From assembly GCF_019331775.1 (NCBI RefSeq), contig NZ_JAHBBD010000027.1, forward strand, positions 1 through 32,272: 32,272 bases of DNA, given 5' to 3'. A model generated the notes under the pieces. That model was not told the DNA's origin and made no database searches. It was given only the letters and a program-made list of their open reading frames with translations. The DNA is from Bifidobacterium phasiani. GTDB lineage: Bacteria; Actinomycetota; Actinomycetes; Actinomycetales; Bifidobacteriaceae. The position numbers and the translations under genes were made by a program. Positions 29,251 to 32,272 of this stretch are shown here, piece by piece; position 1 is the stretch's first letter; every line of letters starts with the position of its first letter.

Positions 29251-30636
29251 TCAGACCAGCACGGCCTGCAGCACGAAGTCGAGGATGAACAGCACGGCGA
29301 CCGTCCAGATCACCGGGTGCACCTGCTTGGCCTTGCCCCTGCAGGTCATCACGATGCAGTAGGTGATGAAGCCGCCGGCGATGCCGTAGCTGATCGAGTA
29401 GGAGAAGGCCATGAACACGGCCGCGAAGAACGCCGGGATCGCCTCGGCGATGTCGCTCCAGTCGATCTCCTTGAGGCTGGAGGCCATCATGCAGCCGACG
29501 ATCACGAGCACGCCGGCGGTCGCGGCGGACGGCACCGCGGAGATGACCGGCGACAGGAACGCGGAGACGGCGAAGCACAGCGCCACGACCACCGAGGTCA
29601 GGCCGGTGCGGCCGCCCGCGCCGATGCCGGCGGAGGACTCGACGTAGGTGGTGGTGTTCGAGGTGCCGCAGATGGCGCCGATCGAGGTGGCGATGGAGTC
29701 GGCGAACAGGGCCTTGTCCATCTTCGAGCTGAAGCCGTGGCCGGACTCCAGCGACCTCTCGTCCTCGTCGGAGAAGATGCCGGTGCGGCGGCCGGTGCCG
29801 ATGAACGTGCCGATCGTGTCGAAGGTGTCGGACATCGAGAACGCGAAGATCGTCACCAGCACGAGCGGCAGGCGAGCCGGGTCGGAGAACAGCGCCGGGA
29901 AGCCCTCGGCGGTGAAGATCGCGCCGAAGGTCTGCGGCAGCTGGGCGAAGGTGTCGGCGATCGAGACGGAGTTGGCCATCGTGGTCTCGCCCAGCGGGAT
30001 GCCGACGACGGTGGTGATGGCGATGGCCAGCAGCAGGCCGCCCTTGACCTTGAGCACGGTGAAGGCGATGGCCAGCACCAGGCCGATCAGGAACAGCCAC
30101 AGCGTCGGATCGGCGAAGGAGGCCAGGCCCGGGGTGGCGCCGACCGCGGAGGTGGTCTCGGCGTCCGGGGTGAACACGATGAGGTCGACGTTCAGCATGC
30201 CGACGTAGGCCACGAACAGGCCGATGCCGCCGCCGATGGCGTGCTGCAGCATCGGCGGGATCGACTTGATGATCATCTTGCGGATCCTGGTGACGGTGAT
30301 GATGATGTTGATGACGCCGCACAGGAACACCATGCACAGGGTCTCCTGCCAGGTGAATCCGAGGCCGAAGCACACGGTGTAGGTGAAGAACGCGTTCAGG
30401 CCCATGCCGGCGGCCTGCGCGTACGGGACGTTGGCGAACAGGCCCATGACCAGGGTGCCGATGATCGCCGCGATGATGGTGGCGAGGAACACGCCGCCCC
30501 ACGGCATGCCGGTCTGGCTCAGGATCTGCGGGTTGACGACGATGATGTAGGCCATCGCGAAGAACGTCGTCAGGCCGGCGAGGACCTCCGTCGACACGGT
30601 CGTGCCGTTCTCCTTGAGATGGAAGAACTTCTCCAT
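29251..30636 (-). CDS. NCS2 (AzgA-type) adenine/guanine/hypoxanthine permease
   Basis: A 461-aa inner-membrane transporter with about 13-14 helices that should bring in purine bases with protons. Features are the N-terminal FFHLKENGTTVSTEVLAGLT and TFFAMAYIIVVNP, QAAGMGLNAFFTYT near residue 75, FSMSDTFDTIGTFIGTGRR near residue 275 and GTSNTTTYVESSAGIGAGGR near residue 330. These are hallmarks of the AzgA/PbuG branch rather than the xanthine/uracil branch. AGAGAG lies before the ATG. The 249-base upstream region has a GC hairpin (CGCGGGCCCGCCCCGCGGG) but no guanine/adenine riboswitch core that I can see. Confidence 0.93.
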   Translation of the reverse strand: MEKFFHLKENGTTVSTEVLAGLTTFFAMAYIIVVNPQILSQTGMPWGGVFLATIIAAIIGTLVMGLFANVPYAQAAGMGLNAFFTYTVCFGLGFTWQETLCMVFLCGVINIIITVTRIRKMIIKSIPPMLQHAIGGGIGLFVAYVGMLNVDLIVFTPDAETTSAVGATPGLASFADPTLWLFLIGLVLAIAFTVLKVKGGLLLAIAITTVVGIPLGETTMANSVSIADTFAQLPQTFGAIFTAEGFPALFSDPARLPLVLVTIFAFSMSDTFDTIGTFIGTGRRTGIFSDEDERSLESGHGFSSKMDKALFADSIATSIGAICGTSNTTTYVESSAGIGAGGRTGLTSVVVALCFAVSAFLSPVISAVPSAATAGVLVIVGCMMASSLKEIDWSDIAEAIPAFFAAVFMAFSYSISYGIAGGFITYCIVMTCRGKAKQVHPVIWTVAVLFILDFVLQAVLV

Positions 30637-30873
30637 GACTCTCTGCTTCTCTCTACTTCCTTGGTTTGGCGGGCGGGCGCCCGTCCGCCGTGAGGTTACT
30701 GCGACTCGCCCGCGGGGCGGGCCCGCGGACGTGGTTCACCTTAGCATCGCGCGAGGTCATTGGGCGGCGGCCGTGAAGCGGGGGCGGATGTCCACAATCG
30801 GGCGCGATCGGCGCGGGTTGTACACAAATCCACATTTTTACCGGGTCCGCCGGCGCGCACGTCCGGCGACGGG

Positions 30874-30879
30874 TAAAGT
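30874..30879 (+). promoter_or_regulatory. Candidate -10 of leaderless DUF559 gene
   Basis: TAAAGT lies exactly 6 bases before the ATG at 30886, and no Shine-Dalgarno sequence is present. It keeps T1, A2, A4 and T6 of the consensus. Confidence 0.45.
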
Positions 30880-30885
30880 CGAGCC

Positions 30886-31764
30886 ATGAACGACACCGCC
30901 CCCATGGGAACCGCCCTGGTCGACCGCCGACGGCACGCCATCGCGGAATGCACCGCGCTGGCCCGGTCGGCCGGGCGGCCGTTGCTGTTCGGCATGACCA
31001 CGGCGCTGGAGCTGCAGGCGATCCCCCTCCCGGAGGGCTGCGACCTCGATCCGTCGATGAAGCATGTGACGTCGGCCGACCGCAGGAGCCGGCTGCGCGG
31101 CCCCGGCATCCACTGCCACGTCTGGAAGCAGGCGGATACCGTGGCGCCGGTCAGGATCAACCCCGACGTCGCCGCCCTGGCACCGGTGCAGGCCTGGGCG
31201 CAGCTCGCCATGCACGTGCCGGCCTACGGGCTGATCGCGCTGGCCGACGCCATCGTGGCCACGCCTCCGGACCGCACGGACCAGCAGGAGGCGCTGTGCA
31301 CGCTCCGGTCCTACGTGGAGCACGCACCGCGATTCATGGGCAAGGTCGCGTGCGCGGCGGCGCTGCCCCATGTGGCGACCGGCGTCGCGTCGCCGCAGGA
31401 GACCAAGACGCGGCTGACGCTGCTCGGGCACCAGGTGCCGTGCCCGGAGACGAACCACCAGGTCCCGGGGCTCGCATTCCGTTCCGGGGCCCCGGTGACG
31501 CTGGACATGGCGTGGCCGGAATGCCGTGTGGCCGTGGAATACGACGGCGACCAGCACCGCACCGACAGGGCGCAGTGGCGCCGCGACCAGGAGAAGCGCG
31601 AGATGCTGCGACGGCAGGGGTGGATCGTCATCTGCATCAACGCGGACAATCTCGCCACCAGGCACAGTCGCGCCGAGTTCGCGTTCGCCGTGGCCCGGGA
31701 GCTGCTGGCGAGGGGCGCGAAGTTCGTGTTCGCCGCGCAGGCTGACGGTCGGTTCGGGTTGTGA
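30886..31764 (+). CDS. DUF559/Vsr-like endonuclease-domain protein
   Basis: A 292-aa protein. The C-terminal third (about residues 200-265) is a PD-(D/E)XK/Vsr-like fold with TLDMAWPECRVAVEYDGDQH, then RRDQEKREMLRRQGWIVICI, as in DUF559 and related proteins. The D, E, D and H of this pattern are all present, so it may be an active nuclease, unlike the degenerate domain at 21104. The N-terminal 200 residues are of a type common in actinobacterial families that are often annotated as abortive-infection or toxin-antitoxin related. The C-terminal residues are polar. It is a monocistronic plus-strand gene beside a repeat-rich, possibly mobile region. Its biological role is unknown. Confidence 0.75.
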   Translation: MNDTAPMGTALVDRRRHAIAECTALARSAGRPLLFGMTTALELQAIPLPEGCDLDPSMKHVTSADRRSRLRGPGIHCHVWKQADTVAPVRINPDVAALAPVQAWAQLAMHVPAYGLIALADAIVATPPDRTDQQEALCTLRSYVEHAPRFMGKVACAAALPHVATGVASPQETKTRLTLLGHQVPCPETNHQVPGLAFRSGAPVTLDMAWPECRVAVEYDGDQHRTDRAQWRRDQEKREMLRRQGWIVICINADNLATRHSRAEFAFAVARELLARGAKFVFAAQADGRFGL

Positions 31765-31785
31765 GCGGTTCGGGGTGCGGGCCGG

Positions 31786-31823
31786 CGATTGGGGCGCGGA
31801 CGGACGATTGGGGCGCGGACGGG
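31786..31823. repeat. 19-bp tandem repeat, two copies
   Basis: CGATTGGGGCGCGGACGG followed by A or G, at 31786-31804 and 31805-31823. It begins 21 bases past the stop of the DUF559 gene. Confidence 0.75.
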
Positions 31824-31925
31824 GTGGGACGTAGGCGCCGCACGCCTCCAAACGTTATGCCCTGAGTGTCGCGATCCCCGCCCGGGTCGTCGAGCACATT
31901 GTGCACATCCAGCGCGCGCCGAGCA

Positions 31926-31956
31926 TCGCGATTCCCGATACCGCGATTCCCGACAC
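31926..31956. repeat. 15-16-bp tandem repeat, two copies
   Basis: CGCGATTCCCGATAC and CGCGATTCCCGACAC are adjacent; a weaker relative, TCGCGATCCCCGCCC, lies at 31869-31883. A small palindrome-like GCACATTGTGC lies between, at 31894-31904. Confidence 0.55.
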
Positions 31957-32032
31957 TGCGGCCCCGGCATCGTCTCCACAGAACACGATGCCCGTCGCGG
32001 TACGGTACAGCAGCCTACCGGCGCCCGTTTGA

Positions 32033-32127
32033 GGATTCCGTACCACGGTACGGTACGGTGCATAATCAAGAATGGCGGAATTCCAAGGGTCCGGATTCCG
32101 TACCGTACCACGGTACGGTACGGTGCA
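32033..32127. repeat. Two copies of a palindromic GGTACGGTAC element
   Basis: Copies at 32033-32062 and 32093-32127 share GGATTCCGTACC and ACGGTACGGTACGGTGCA. The second has an extra GTACC, making a perfect 8-bp stem GTACCGTA/TACGGTAC (32100-32107 with 32114-32121) around CCACGG. A shorter relative, GCGGTACGGTACAG, is near 31997. Confidence 0.65.
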
Positions 32128-32155
32128 GCCTAAGACCAACAAGAGGGATTTGTAA

Positions 32156-32224
32156 TGTCTTGGGGCATGGTTGTCGGGTGTCTTGGGGCATGGTTTACTT
32201 CTGTCCTGGGTCATGGTTGACGGT
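32156..32224. repeat. Triple 23-bp tandem repeat
   Basis: Units start at 32156, 32179 and 32202: two begin TGTCTTGGGGCATGGTT and the third TGTCCTGGGTCATGGTT. The even 23-bp spacing looks like an array of protein-binding sites, for example transposase sites at an insertion-sequence end. This is inference. Confidence 0.65.
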
Positions 32225-32272
32225 TGGGGTGGGGGATGATGGGTTGGTAGTTGCGGGTGGGGTCGAGTGGCT
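32195..32272 (-). pseudogene. Possible C-terminal tail of a transposase, cut by the window edge
   Basis: On the minus strand one frame stays open from the window edge to a TAA at 32197-32195 and would encode 25 residues ending TVNHDPGQK. The adjacent 23-bp repeats and shift in base composition make an insertion-sequence end plausible. Too little sequence is present to name a family, and it may be chance. Confidence 0.2.

Larger units (their letters stand above)
31765..32272. other. Gene-free tail with short tandem and palindromic repeats
   Basis: No credible complete gene is visible. The stretch holds a 19-bp tandem repeat, a 15-16-bp tandem repeat, two copies of a palindromic GGTACGGTAC-type element and a triple 23-bp repeat, listed separately. 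A/T content rises toward the end, unlike the flanking genes, which suggests accessory DNA. Confidence 0.5.

Noticed and set aside
30785..30840. DnaA-box-like sequences (TGTCCACAA, TTGTACACAAATCCAC) suggesting an origin.
   Set aside because: Only two or three weak matches without an AT-rich unwinding region, dnaA or dnaN; most likely chance.
30637..30885. Purine riboswitch upstream of the AzgA-type permease gene.
   Set aside because: No three-way-junction core or conserved riboswitch sequence was seen, only a GC-rich hairpin.

Overview
High-GC, GTG/TTG-tolerant chromosomal DNA of an actinomycete. Gene content and order (actinobacterial dapC beside a 7Fe ferredoxin, tRNA-Tyr/Thr/Met plus rpmG near murB, rimJ-like/fthC/fmdB/SAF cluster, CIRCE-controlled groES, rplJ-rplL behind an attenuated leader) and the protein sequences point to Bifidobacteriaceae, most likely a high-GC Bifidobacterium. 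That is inference from memory of gene orders, not a database result.

Layout. 1-1463 has no credible gene and holds many short direct, inverted and tandem repeats. A tRNA-Ser(GCU) lies on the minus strand at 1501-1588. Between it and dinB sits a degenerate tandem array of a ~22-bp unit with a seven-unit higher-order period (core 1821-2126). dinB (plus) is convergent with a minus-strand run: a DUF2961/GH172 glycosidase, dapC, ferredoxin and murB. A 127-bp imperfect inverted repeat separates murB from a tRNA-Tyr/Thr/Met-rpmG unit. Then come hisC/pat, a very long DUF58-transglutaminase fusion coupled to moxR, groES with promoter and CIRCE operator, an uncharacterised membrane protein, and a RimJ-like acetyltransferase. 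The plus strand at 18655-20700 carries fthC (with an in-frame 15-residue repeat), fmdB and a SAF-domain gene lacking a timely stop codon.

20886-26300 is a compact minus-strand operon and the best candidate for an undescribed system: an FHA-domain protein, a 1206-aa SF1-helicase-like protein whose ATPase motifs and C-terminal Vsr-like nuclease motifs look degenerate, and a 73-aa charged protein overlapping it by 4 nt. A MATE transporter lies just upstream. The right part has rplJ-rplL, an AzgA-type purine permease, a plus-strand DUF559-type endonuclease-domain protein, and a gene-free tail of tandem and palindromic repeats that may be the edge of an insertion sequence.

Several genes (dinB, hisC, the MATE gene, the DUF559 gene, murB, probably the acetyltransferase) have a -10-like hexamer 6-7 nt before the start codon and little or no Shine-Dalgarno sequence, which suggests leaderless transcripts. 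Repeat expansion is a theme of the window, both between genes (10-, 19-, 22-, 23- and 30-bp units) and inside genes (27- and 45-bp units).
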